Below, in pieces: positions 41,555 through 50,139 of a stretch of 64,000 nucleotides of DNA. Each line of letters starts with the position of its first letter. Position 1 is the first letter of the stretch. The translations under genes and the position numbers were made by a program. The notes under the pieces were generated by a model that was given only the letters and a program-made list of their open reading frames with translations, had not been told where the DNA came from and did no database searches. This DNA is from Nocardioides sp. W7 (GTDB lineage: Bacteria; Actinomycetota; Actinomycetes; Propionibacteriales; Nocardioidaceae): positions 2,046,001 through 2,110,000 of the forward strand of contig NZ_CP095078.1 of NCBI RefSeq assembly GCF_022919075.1, written 5' to 3'.

Positions 41555-42549
41555 GCGCGTTGCAGGGGGCCCGGGTGCTGGTCACCGGGGGCGCCGGGAC
41601 GATCGGGTCGACCCTGGTCGACCAGCTGCTCGACGCGGGGGTCGCACGGGTCGACGTGCTGGACAACCTGGTGCGTGGTCGGATCTCCAACCTGGAGTCG
41701 GCCCTCGCCGACGAGCGGGTCCGGCTGGTGCCCGGCGACATCCGCGACCGCGACCTCGTCCATGACGTGACCCGCGGGCAGGACCTGGTCTTCCACCAGG
41801 CGGCGATCCGGATCACCCAGTGCGCCGACGAGCCGCGGCTCGCGCTCGAGGTGCTCGTCGACGGCACGTTCAACGTCGTCGAGGCGGCCTCCGACGCCAT
41901 GGTCGACAAGATCGTCTCGGCCTCCTCGGCCTCGGTCTACGGCCTCGCGGAGGAGTTCCCGACGCCGGAGCGGCACCACCACCACGACAACGACACCCTG
42001 TACGGCGCCGCGAAGACCTTCGGCGAGGGACTGCTCCGCAGCTACGGCGCGATGCGCGGGCTCGACCACGTCTCGCTGCGCTACTTCAACGTCTACGGCC
42101 CGCGGATGGACGTGCACGGCCTCTACACCGAGGTGCTGGTCCGGTGGATGGAGCGGATCGCCGACGGGCTGCCGCCGCTGGTCTTCGGCGACGGCCGGCA
42201 GACCATGGACTTCGTCTTCTCCCGCGACATCGCCCGGGCCAATCTGCTCGCGGCCGCCGCGCCGGTCCGCGAGGGCGTCTACAACGTCGCCAGCGGCACC
42301 GAGACCAGCCTGCTCGGGCTCGCCGAGGCGCTGCTGCGGGTGATGGACAGCCCGTTGCCCGTGGAGCACGGACCCGATCGCGCGGTCAACGGCGTCAGCC
42401 GCCGGCTGGCCGACACCAGCGCCGCCGAGCGCGACCTCGGCTTCGTCGCCGAGATCGGGCTCGAGGACGGCCTGCGCGAGCTGGTCGCCTGGTGGCGCCC
42501 GCTGCGTGAGGAGATCGCCGCGGGCCGGCCGATGGCGGCCCGGTCATGA
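41551..42549 (+). CDS. NAD-dependent epimerase/dehydratase
   Basis: 332 residues, extended SDR. The NAD motif TGGAGTIGS is at about 12-20; YGAAK at about 151-155 supplies the catalytic Tyr and Lys; FNVYGPRMD and RDIARANLLAA follow. It resembles UDP-GlcNAc/UDP-glucose 4-epimerases and dTDP-glucose-4,6-dehydratase relatives (WbpP-like). ATGA overlaps at both ends place it in the nucleotide-sugar operon. The product probably becomes a precursor for the EPS repeat unit; the exact sugar is unknown. Confidence 0.85.
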   Translation: MSALQGARVLVTGGAGTIGSTLVDQLLDAGVARVDVLDNLVRGRISNLESALADERVRLVPGDIRDRDLVHDVTRGQDLVFHQAAIRITQCADEPRLALEVLVDGTFNVVEAASDAMVDKIVSASSASVYGLAEEFPTPERHHHHDNDTLYGAAKTFGEGLLRSYGAMRGLDHVSLRYFNVYGPRMDVHGLYTEVLVRWMERIADGLPPLVFGDGRQTMDFVFSRDIARANLLAAAAPVREGVYNVASGTETSLLGLAEALLRVMDSPLPVEHGPDRAVNGVSRRLADTSAAERDLGFVAEIGLEDGLRELVAWWRPLREEIAAGRPMAARS

Positions 42550-43718
42550 CCGCCGACATCGCCCCCGCCACCGACCTGGGGCGGATCGACGTGATGCGCC
42601 CCTGGCTGGGCGAGGAGGAGGTCGAGGCGGTCGCTGCGGTGCTCCGCTCCGGCTGGGTCGCCCAGGGACCGCGGGTCGCCGAGTTCGAGGCCGCCTTCGC
42701 CCTCAGCCAGCACGCTCGGCACGCCCGGGCCGTCTCCAGCTGCACGACCGCGCTCCACCTCGCCCTGCTCACCGCCGGGGTGCAGGCGGGCGACGACGTG
42801 GTGGTGCCGTCCTTCTCCTTCGTCGCGACGGCCAACGCAGCGACGTACGTCGGCGCGCGCCCGGTCTTCGCCGACGTCGACGCCACCACCGGCAACCTCA
42901 CCGCCGCGACGATCGAGCCGGCGCTGACCCGGAGCACGCGGGCCGTCGTGGTCGTCGACCAGGGCGGGGTGCCCGTCGACCTGGACGAGGTGCGGGCGCT
43001 GTGCGACCCGCTCGGGATCGTCGTCGTCGAGGACACGGCCTGTGCCGCGGGGTCGACCTACCGGGGCGCCCCGGTGGGTGCCGGCGCCGAGGTCGCGGCG
43101 TGGTCCTTCCACCCGCGTAAGGTGCTCACCACCGGCGAGGGCGGGATGCTGACCACCCAGCACGCGGCCTGGGCCGAGCGCGCCCGGCTGCTGCGCGAGC
43201 ACGCGATGAGCGTCTCCGCCGCCGATCGGCACGCCAGCCTCCTCGCGCCGCCGGAGCAGTACACCGAGGTCGGCTTCAACTTCCGGATGACCGACCTCCA
43301 GGCGGCCGTCGGGATCGTGCAGCTGGCCCGGCTCCCCGAGGTGGTACGCCGTCGCCGCGAGCTCGCCGCGACGTACGCCGACGCGCTCGCCCGCGTCCCC
43401 GGGCTGCGACCGGTCGCGGACCCGGCGTACGGCGAGAGCAACTTCCAGTCCTTCTGGGTCGAGGTCGAGAGCGGCTACCCGCTCGACCGCGAGGCGCTGA
43501 TGGCCGCGCTGGCCGCCGCCGGCATCTCGGCCCGCCGCGGGATCATGGCCATCCACCGGCAGCCGGCGTACGCCCGCGCCGGCCTGCGGACCGGCGCCCT
43601 GCCGGTGACCGAGCGGCTGAGCGACACCACCCTGATCCTCCCGCTGTTCCACGAGCTGGGCGAGGACCAGCAGGCCCGGGTCGTCGACGTGCTCCGCCGA
43701 TCGGGGCGCCGCACGTGA
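42546..43718 (+). CDS. DegT/DnrJ/EryC1/StrS aminotransferase (first of two)
   Basis: 390 residues of the sugar aminotransferase family, PLP-dependent. SSCTTALHLALLTAG holds the cofactor-binding Ser/Thr; VVVVDQGG and VVVEDTACAAGS the PLP contacts; WSFHPRKVLTTGEGGM carries the Schiff-base Lys (about 194). The C-terminal part ends with a dimer-contact arm. The family transfers an amino group from Glu to a keto sugar nucleotide. It overlaps the epimerase (ATGA) and the PglD-like acetyltransferase (GTGA). Together they suggest an amino sugar that is then acetylated. Confidence 0.92.
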   Translation: MTADIAPATDLGRIDVMRPWLGEEEVEAVAAVLRSGWVAQGPRVAEFEAAFALSQHARHARAVSSCTTALHLALLTAGVQAGDDVVVPSFSFVATANAATYVGARPVFADVDATTGNLTAATIEPALTRSTRAVVVVDQGGVPVDLDEVRALCDPLGIVVVEDTACAAGSTYRGAPVGAGAEVAAWSFHPRKVLTTGEGGMLTTQHAAWAERARLLREHAMSVSAADRHASLLAPPEQYTEVGFNFRMTDLQAAVGIVQLARLPEVVRRRRELAATYADALARVPGLRPVADPAYGESNFQSFWVEVESGYPLDREALMAALAAAGISARRGIMAIHRQPAYARAGLRTGALPVTERLSDTTLILPLFHELGEDQQARVVDVLRRSGRRT

Positions 43719-44374
43719 GCACCTCCGAACGCACCCTGATCCTGGTGGCCGCCAGCGGCCTGGCCCGCGAGGTGATCGCCGTGGAGCGGACCCTGGACCG
43801 CTACGGCCGGATGTTCCTCGTCGACGACGACCGCCGGCTGTGGGGCTCGACCATCGACGACGTCCTGGTCCTCGGCGACCTCGCCCATGCGGGTGCCCGC
43901 GACGCCGACCTGGTCGTGTGCGCGGGGCAGGGCGCGGTCCGGCGCGGGATCGTGGCGCGGCTGGCCGAGCTGGGGGTCTCGCCGGACCGCTACCCGCCGG
44001 TGGTCCACCCGAGCGTCGATGTCCCCACAGGCTGTCGGGTCGGCGGCGGCAGCATCCTGCTGGCCCAGACCGTGCTCACCGGAGCGGTGCGGGTGGGGCG
44101 GCACGTGGTCGCCATGCCGCACGTGACGCTCACCCACGAGGTCGTCGTCGAGGACTACGCGACGCTGTGCGCCGGGACGAGCCTGGGCGGCAGCGTGCTG
44201 GTCGGCGAGGCGGCGTACGTCGGCATGAACGCGAGCGTGCGTCAGGGCGTGGAGATCGGGCCCGACGCGGTGCTCGGGATGGGAGCGGCGCTGGTCCGGT
44301 CGCTGCCCGCCGGCGAGACCTGGGCCGGCGTCCCGGCCGGGCCGCTCGTGGCCGGTGGCGTGGGGGGTGCCTGA
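43715..44374 (+). CDS. PglD/NeuD-type sugar O- or N-acetyltransferase
   Basis: 219 residues. A Rossmann-like N-terminus (LILVAASGLAREVIA) binds the sugar nucleotide, and a left-handed beta-helix C-terminus (about 95-205) has hexapeptides such as VRVGRHVVAMPHVTLTHEVVVEDYATLCAG with a likely catalytic His. The fold is that of PglD, which N-acetylates UDP-4-amino sugars in bacillosamine synthesis. Immediately downstream of the DegT aminotransferase (GTGA overlap) it is likely to acetylate that product. The next glycosyltransferase starts in its stop codon. Confidence 0.85.
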   Translation: MSTSERTLILVAASGLAREVIAVERTLDRYGRMFLVDDDRRLWGSTIDDVLVLGDLAHAGARDADLVVCAGQGAVRRGIVARLAELGVSPDRYPPVVHPSVDVPTGCRVGGGSILLAQTVLTGAVRVGRHVVAMPHVTLTHEVVVEDYATLCAGTSLGGSVLVGEAAYVGMNASVRQGVEIGPDAVLGMGAALVRSLPAGETWAGVPAGPLVAGGVGGA

Positions 44375-45417
44375 TGCGCTTCCGCCGCCCGCGCCCGCTT
44401 CGCTCGACGCCCACCGTGTCGGTGGTCGTGCCCTGCTACCGCTACGGGCGCTACCTGCCTGCCGCGGTCGCGAGCGCTCTGGACCAGCCGGGGGTCGAGG
44501 TCGAGGTGATCGTCGTCGACGACGCCTCCCCGGACGACAGCGCCGAGGTCGCCCGTGCCCTGGCCGCCGCCGACCCACGGGTCCGGGTCCTGGTCCACGA
44601 GCAGAACCGCGGTCACATCCAGACCTACAACGACGGTCTCGCCCTGGCCGAGGGTGAGTACGTCAGCCTGCTCTCCGCCGACGACCTGCTGACGCCGGGC
44701 TCGCTCACCCGGGCCGCCGCCCTGTTCGAGGCGCACCCCGGGGTCGGCCTCGTCTACGGCTACGCCCGCTCGTTCACCGGCGAGGTGCCGGTCGCGGTCC
44801 CACGGGTGCGCAGCTGGAGCGTGTACGCGGGCCGGGAGTGGCTCGACCTCACCGCGCGCCGCGGACGGTGTCTCATCAGCAGCCCCGAGGCGGTCGTGCG
44901 TCGCGAGGTGCTCGCCGGCGGCGGCTACGACGCGCGGCTCCCGCATTCCGCGGACTTCGCGCTGTGGCTGCGGGCCGCGGCTCACTGGGACGTCGCCCGC
45001 GTGAACGGCCCGATCCAGGCCTGGTACCGCGTGCACGACGCCAACATGCATCTGACCACGTACGCCGGCTGGCTCACCGACCTCGTCGAGCGGCGGCGTA
45101 CCTTCGACCTCTTCTTCGCCGAGGTGGCCGACCCATCGACCGCGCGCGCCCAGCAGCCCATCGCCCAGCGGGCCCTGTGCCGGGAGGCGGCCCGGCGTGC
45201 CCTGGCCGCCCGTCGTGACGACCGGCCCGCCGAGGCCGACGCCTATCGCGCCTTCGCCCGGTCCGTCTGCTCGACCACGGAGCGCGACCTGAGCTGGCGG
45301 CTCGAGGCGCTGCTGGCCCGCTCCGCCGGTCCGCTGCCCGGGGGAGCCGCCCTGCGGGCGGCCGGCCGGGCCGGGCGCCACCTGCGCTGGCGCTACGAGC
45401 GGCGGTACGGCACATGA
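44374..45417 (+). CDS. Family 2 glycosyltransferase (EPS)
   Basis: 347 residues, inverting GT-A glycosyltransferase. TVSVVVPCYRYGRYL, EVIVVDDASPDDS and the SADDLL metal-binding segment (DxD-like, SADD) appear in the first 110 residues. The C-terminal 120 residues are helical and Arg-rich (LRWRYERRYGT), suggesting association with the membrane. It lies between the acetyltransferase and Wzx and shares one base with each neighbour's codon, so it is part of the same operon. Donor and acceptor unknown. Confidence 0.88.
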   Translation: MRFRRPRPLRSTPTVSVVVPCYRYGRYLPAAVASALDQPGVEVEVIVVDDASPDDSAEVARALAAADPRVRVLVHEQNRGHIQTYNDGLALAEGEYVSLLSADDLLTPGSLTRAAALFEAHPGVGLVYGYARSFTGEVPVAVPRVRSWSVYAGREWLDLTARRGRCLISSPEAVVRREVLAGGGYDARLPHSADFALWLRAAAHWDVARVNGPIQAWYRVHDANMHLTTYAGWLTDLVERRRTFDLFFAEVADPSTARAQQPIAQRALCREAARRALAARRDDRPAEADAYRAFARSVCSTTERDLSWRLEALLARSAGPLPGGAALRAAGRAGRHLRWRYERRYGT

Positions 45418-46889
45418 GCGCCGAGGTCTCGTCGCGCGCGGCGCGGATCGGCCGGGGCCTCGGGTGGAGCCTGGGCGGGAACGTCGTGCTGCGCGTCGGC
45501 AACGTCGCGATGTCGATCCTGATGGCGCGCCTGATCGCACCCGACGAGCTCGGTGTCTTCGCGGTCGCCCTGACCGTCTGGGCGATCCTCGGCACCCTGG
45601 CGGAGTTCGGGCTCGGTTCCGACCTGGTGCGGTCGAGCGACCCGGAGCGCCGGGCGCCGACCGTCGCCACCCTCGGCGTGCTGACCAGTGGCGCGCTGGC
45701 CGTCGGCATGGTGCTGGCCGCCGGTCCACTGGCCGAGGCGTTCCGCAGCCCGGAGGCGCGTGGCGTGATCGTCGTGATGGCGCTCGGCATGGCCGTCTTC
45801 GGCTTCACCATCGTCCCAGCCGCCCGCCTCCAGCGCGAGTTCCGTCAACAGACGCTGCTCTGGGTCAACGCCGCCGGCCTGCTCAGCTCGGCGATCGTGA
45901 TGACCACCCTGGCGCTGCGTGACGTCGGACCGGAGTCGCTGGCCTGGGGACAGGTGGCCAACCAGGTCGTCCTGGTCGTCGGGCTGCACCTGGCCACCCG
46001 CCGCCGGCCTCGCTTCGGACTGGACCGGGAGATCGCCCGGGCGTCGCTGGCCTTCTGCCTGCCGCTGGCCCTGGCCAACCTCGTCTCGTGGGCGCTGCTC
46101 AGCGTCGACAACCTGATGGTCGCCCGGGTTCTCGGGCCCGCCGAGCTCGGTCTCTACCTGCTGGCCTTCAACGTGTCGTCGTGGCCGATGAGCGCCCTCG
46201 GCCAGGCCCTACGCGTCGTCGCGCTGCCCGGCTTCGCCCAGGTCGAGGACCCGGGCGAGCGCAACCGAGCCCTGCTGCGCGCGGTCGCGCCGGCCGTCAC
46301 GGTCGCTGTGCTGATGGGGCTCACCCTCGCGACGCTGGCCGACCCCCTGGTCGCGGTGCTGTACGGCGAGCGCTGGTCGGGCGCGGCCGAGGCCCTGACC
46401 GGCCTCGCGGTCTTCGGCGCCCTGCGAGTCCTGCTCGACCTCGTCGCCACGTTCCTGATAGCCGTGGGCGCGACCACCGCGGTGCTGGCGGTCCAGGTTC
46501 TGTGGATGGTGGCGCTGGTGCCGACGATATGGGTCGGCCTGGTCGGCTTCGGGCTCTCGGGAGCCGGCTGGAGCCACGTCCTCGTCACCCTCGTCGTGGT
46601 CGTCCCGGCGTACAGCGTGTGCCTGCGGCGGGCCGGCGTCGACACGACCGCCTTCCTGCGCGCCGGACTGGTGCCGATCGCCGCGGCCGTTCCCGCGGCG
46701 GCGGCCTGCTGGTGGGTCGGTACCCGGTCGGGCCCGCCCCTGCTGGTGCTGGCCGCCGGCAGCCTCGTCGCGCTCGCGACCTACGCCTTGCCACTCGGCC
46801 CGTGGTGGCTGCGCCGGATCGCCGAACTGCGTCGGAGCGACGCCCGTCGACGGGTTCCCGTCCTGCTGACCGGGGGGACGCCGCGATGA
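45414..46889 (+). CDS. Oligosaccharide flippase (Wzx-type)
   Basis: 491 residues, roughly twelve hydrophobic segments. It belongs to the polysaccharide-transport (MVF/MOP) family, which moves lipid-linked repeat units across the membrane. The first helix region has GLGWSLGGNVVLRVGNVAMSILMARLIAPDELGVFAV, the common start. Arg/Glu-poor helices follow and the tail ARRRVPVLLTGGTPR is cytoplasmic. ATGA overlap with the GT2 gene and 49 bp before the next aminotransferase. With the Wzy- and Wzz-like genes downstream it defines a Wzx/Wzy-dependent pathway. Confidence 0.9.
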   Translation: MSAEVSSRAARIGRGLGWSLGGNVVLRVGNVAMSILMARLIAPDELGVFAVALTVWAILGTLAEFGLGSDLVRSSDPERRAPTVATLGVLTSGALAVGMVLAAGPLAEAFRSPEARGVIVVMALGMAVFGFTIVPAARLQREFRQQTLLWVNAAGLLSSAIVMTTLALRDVGPESLAWGQVANQVVLVVGLHLATRRRPRFGLDREIARASLAFCLPLALANLVSWALLSVDNLMVARVLGPAELGLYLLAFNVSSWPMSALGQALRVVALPGFAQVEDPGERNRALLRAVAPAVTVAVLMGLTLATLADPLVAVLYGERWSGAAEALTGLAVFGALRVLLDLVATFLIAVGATTAVLAVQVLWMVALVPTIWVGLVGFGLSGAGWSHVLVTLVVVVPAYSVCLRRAGVDTTAFLRAGLVPIAAAVPAAAACWWVGTRSGPPLLVLAAGSLVALATYALPLGPWWLRRIAELRRSDARRRVPVLLTGGTPR

Positions 46890-46938
46890 GTGCACCGAGC
46901 CCCGCCATTCGACCCCGTACTGACGAAGGAGTTCTCGC

Positions 46939-48081
46939 ATGAGCAACCTCACGCGCGCCGACCACCCGGAGGACCCGGTGCCCCTGGTCGACCTCCGGCC
47001 GCAGCAGGACCGGGTCGCCACCGAGGTCCGCGACGCGGTGCAGGCGGTGCTCGAGAGCGGCGCGTACGTCCTCGGCCCGCCCGTCTCGCGCTTCGAGGAG
47101 GAGTACGCCGCCTTCTGCGGCACCGACCACTGCGTGGGCGTCGGCAACGGGACCGACGCGCTGCACCTGGCCCTCCGGGCGGCCGGCATCGGATCCGGCG
47201 ACGAGGTGATCGTCCCGGCCAACACCTTCGTCGCCACGGCGGAGGCCGTGGTCCTGGCCGGCGCCGAGCTGGTCCTCGTCGACTGCGACGAGGACCTGCT
47301 GATCGACGTCGACGCGGCCGCGGCCCGGCTGACCCCGCGGACCCGCGCCGTCGTCGGCGTGGATCTCTACGGTCAGGCCGCGCCGTTCGAGCGGCTGCGT
47401 GCCGTCGTCGGGCCCGACGTGCTGCTGGTCGAGGACGGCGCCCAGTCGCAGGGCGGCGCCCGGCACGGCCGTCCGACGGGCAGCCTGGCCGACGTCGCGG
47501 CGACCAGCTTCTACCCCGGCAAGAACCTCGGGGCGGTCGGCGACGCCGGCGCCGTCACGACCGATCGCGCGGACCTCGCCACCGAGCTGCGCAAGCTGCG
47601 CAACCACGGCGGGGTCGAGCGCTACCGGCACGAGGTGGTCGGCACGAACTCGCGGCTGGACTCGATCCAGGCCGCGGTGCTCTCGATCAAGCTCACCCAC
47701 CTCAAGGAGTGGAACGCGCAGCGGGCCGCTGTCGCCGACCGCTACGCCGCCCTGCTCGGCGACCTCCCGCAGGTCGTGCTCCCGCGCACGGTGGCCGGCA
47801 ACGAGCACGTCTGGCACCTCTACGTCGTCCGGGTGCCGGAGCGGGCCCGGGTGCAGCAGGCGCTGGCCGACGCCGGGATCGGCACCGGACTGCACTACCC
47901 GGCCCCGATCCACCTGATGCCGGCCTTCGCCGACCTGGGCCTGGGTCCCGGGAGCTTCCCGGTCGCCGAGCGCACTGCGGGCCAGATCCTGTCGCTGCCG
48001 ATGTACCCCGGCCTGACCGCCGTCCAGCAGGAGCGGGTCGCGGCTGCGCTGGTCGCCGCGGTCTCGGAGCTCGGATCATGA
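46939..48081 (+). CDS. DegT/DnrJ/EryC1/StrS aminotransferase (second)
   Basis: 380 residues. PLVDLRPQQDRVATEV is the start common to WecE/WlbC/FdtB-like enzymes. GVGNGTDALHLALRAAG, DGAQSQGG and SFYPGKNLGAVGDAG follow with the PLP Lys in GKN (about 191), then NSRLDSIQAAVLSIKL. It shares only the family core with the enzyme at 42546. ATG 46939 has AAGGAG six to seven bases upstream, so it is independently translated. Similarity to WlbC/WbpE-like enzymes suggests amination of a 3-keto sugar; with the oxidoreductase at 40454 and acetyltransferase at 34795 it could form a 3-acetamido sugar route. Confidence 0.9.
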   Translation: MSNLTRADHPEDPVPLVDLRPQQDRVATEVRDAVQAVLESGAYVLGPPVSRFEEEYAAFCGTDHCVGVGNGTDALHLALRAAGIGSGDEVIVPANTFVATAEAVVLAGAELVLVDCDEDLLIDVDAAAARLTPRTRAVVGVDLYGQAAPFERLRAVVGPDVLLVEDGAQSQGGARHGRPTGSLADVAATSFYPGKNLGAVGDAGAVTTDRADLATELRKLRNHGGVERYRHEVVGTNSRLDSIQAAVLSIKLTHLKEWNAQRAAVADRYAALLGDLPQVVLPRTVAGNEHVWHLYVVRVPERARVQQALADAGIGTGLHYPAPIHLMPAFADLGLGPGSFPVAERTAGQILSLPMYPGLTAVQQERVAAALVAAVSELGS

Positions 48082-49409
48082 TGCGGCCCGCCGCTGGGGT
48101 GGGCGATCGTTGGCGGCAGGTCCGCCGGCTGCTCGCCACCGAGGGCACCGCCGGGCTCGGCCGGCGGGTGCGGCTGCGACTCGCCGAGGCCCTGGTGCCC
48201 CCCGGCTCGACCGGCCTCGCCGTCAGCGAGGAGGAGGTCGACCGCGCGACGGCGGTGGCGGCGGGCGTCGTACCGGCTCCCGGGCCGCTGCCCTGGCGGC
48301 CGGGCGAGCCGATGCGCGTGGCGTGGGTCTGCACGCCGCCGGCCCCGGGCTCGGGCGGGCACACGACCATGTTCCGTCTGGTCAGCGCACTCGAGCAGGC
48401 CGGACACCGGTGCGACCTCTACCTCCGGGACCGGCACGGCTGGTCACTCGACCAGCACCGGGAGATCATCCGGACCCACTGGCCGGAGGTGCGCGCCGGG
48501 GTCCACGACCTCGCCGGCGGGATCGCGGACTCGCACGCCGTCGTCGCGACCGCCTGGGAGTCGGCGTACGCCGTGCTCGCCTCGCCGGCCCGGGGCCGCC
48601 GCTGCTACCTGGTGCAGGACCTGGAGCCGATGTTCTACCCGGCCGGGAGCGCGGCGCTGCTCGCGGAGGCGACCTACAACTTCGGCATGCACGGCCTCAC
48701 GGCCGGGCCCTGGCTCGCCGAGCGGCTGCGGGCCGACCACGGCATGACGGCCGACCACTTCGACTTCGGCTGCGACCTCGCGGTCTACCGGCCGCGCGAG
48801 GACGAGCCCACCGTGCCGCGCGACGGCATCGCCTACTACTGCCGTCCGGGCACCCCCCGGCGCGCGCACGAGCTCGCGCTGCTCGCCCTCACCCGGTTCG
48901 CCCGGCTGCACCCGGACGTCCCGATCCACTGCTACGGCACCGTCGTCGCCGACCTGCCGTTCCCGGCGATCCAGCACGGCCGGCTCTCACCGGTCGAGCT
49001 CGGCGCGCTGTACCGGCGCTGCGTCGCCGGACTGGTGCTCTCGGCGACCAACGTCTCCCTGGTTCCCCTGGAGATGCTCGCCGCCGGCTGCGTGCCGGTC
49101 GTCAACGACGCCGCCCAGCACCGGGCGGTGCTCGACAACCCGCAGGTCCGCTACGCCACACCGACCCCGCGCGACCTCGCCGACGCGCTCGCCGACCTGG
49201 TCGGCCAGCCGCCGACGGCACGCAGGGTCCGGGCCCTGGCGGCGGCGGACTCGGTCGAGGACGTCGGCTGGGACCGGGCCGGCGCCCAGGTCGAGCAGGC
49301 CCTGCTGCGCGTGGTCGCCCGACCCGTCGCGCCCGACCGGAGCGGTGTAGCACCCGACATCCGCGACAACTCCGAAGGGGAAGTGCCATGTACCTCGCTG
49401 ACGCGCTGA
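48078..49409 (+). CDS. Glycosyltransferase (GT4-like) of the EPS locus
   Basis: 443 residues. The 80-residue leader is unlike the usual GT4 start; from PMRVAWVCTPPAPGSGGHTTMFRLVSALEQAGHRCDLYL the fold is a GT-B glycosyltransferase. GTVVADLPFPAIQHGRLSPVELGALYRR and GLVLSATNVSLVPLEMLAAGCVPVVND match the C-terminal nucleotide-sugar domain of WsaF/GT4-like rhamnosyltransferases. It overlaps the aminotransferase stop and the start of the chain-length gene by 22 bp. It probably adds a sugar to the repeat unit. Confidence 0.8.
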   Translation: MMRPAAGVGDRWRQVRRLLATEGTAGLGRRVRLRLAEALVPPGSTGLAVSEEEVDRATAVAAGVVPAPGPLPWRPGEPMRVAWVCTPPAPGSGGHTTMFRLVSALEQAGHRCDLYLRDRHGWSLDQHREIIRTHWPEVRAGVHDLAGGIADSHAVVATAWESAYAVLASPARGRRCYLVQDLEPMFYPAGSAALLAEATYNFGMHGLTAGPWLAERLRADHGMTADHFDFGCDLAVYRPREDEPTVPRDGIAYYCRPGTPRRAHELALLALTRFARLHPDVPIHCYGTVVADLPFPAIQHGRLSPVELGALYRRCVAGLVLSATNVSLVPLEMLAAGCVPVVNDAAQHRAVLDNPQVRYATPTPRDLADALADLVGQPPTARRVRALAAADSVEDVGWDRAGAQVEQALLRVVARPVAPDRSGVAPDIRDNSEGEVPCTSLTR

Positions 49410-50134
49410 CCGTCCTGCTGCGCCGTTGGGTCGTCGTCCTGCTGGGCGTCCTCCTCACCGGCGGGGCCTGCTATGCGGTGATCAAGTACGTCGAACCCGA
49501 CTACCAGGCCTCGGGCCAGATGCTGTTCCTGTTGCCGCCGGAGGCGTCGGGCGAGTCGACGCCCACCAGCCCGTTCCTGAACTTCCAGGCCGGCCTGTCC
49601 ACCGCCGGGTCGCTGGTCGCGGGCCGGGTGGCCACCAAGGACGCCCAGCGCGAGCTCGCGGCGGAGGGGAACAGCGCGGAGTACGCCGTCGCCCTGACCC
49701 CCGAGGCCGGGCCGTTGTTGGTGATCACCAGCAAGGACAAGGACCCCGCGGTCGCCCTGGCCACCCGCGACGCCGTGATGGACAGGATCTCCGCCGACCT
49801 GGCCGCGATCCAGACCACGGCCCGGGTGCCGAACCGGCAGATGATCACCGCCCAGATCAGCAGCACCTCCGAGAACGCCGAGGTGCTGCCCGGCAGCCGG
49901 ATGCGGGCCCTCGCCGGTGCTGCCGGTGCCGGCATGCTGCTCACCCTGCTGCTCGCCTTCGGCACCGACCGGATCGCGAACCTCCGCCGGGAGCGCCGCG
50001 CGCGTGCCGCCGAGCGCGGCAAGGGCGACCCGGAGGCGGCGGCCGACGAGGAGGCCTCGGCTGCCTCTCCGTCCCGGATGCGGGTGGCGGGCGAGCACAA
50101 GGAGGCCGGTGGAACCTCGGCCATGGCGAGCTGA
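49388..50134 (+). CDS. Wzz-like polysaccharide chain-length/co-polymerase protein
   Basis: 248 residues. Two transmembrane helices (RRWVVVLLGVLLTGGACYAVI near 12-32 and LAGAAGAGMLLTLLLAF near 175-192) bracket a short extracytoplasmic domain, the Wzz/KpsE topology. DYQASGQMLFLLPPE is the usual post-helix strand. The basic cytoplasmic tail RRERRARAAERG and Ala/Ser/Glu-rich end lack a tyrosine kinase domain, and no separate kinase is in the window. AAGGGGAAG precedes the ATG. It presumably controls polymer length together with the Wzy at 50140. Confidence 0.8.
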   Translation: MYLADALTVLLRRWVVVLLGVLLTGGACYAVIKYVEPDYQASGQMLFLLPPEASGESTPTSPFLNFQAGLSTAGSLVAGRVATKDAQRELAAEGNSAEYAVALTPEAGPLLVITSKDKDPAVALATRDAVMDRISADLAAIQTTARVPNRQMITAQISSTSENAEVLPGSRMRALAGAAGAGMLLTLLLAFGTDRIANLRRERRARAAERGKGDPEAAADEEASAASPSRMRVAGEHKEAGGTSAMAS

Positions 50135-50139
50135 CCCCG

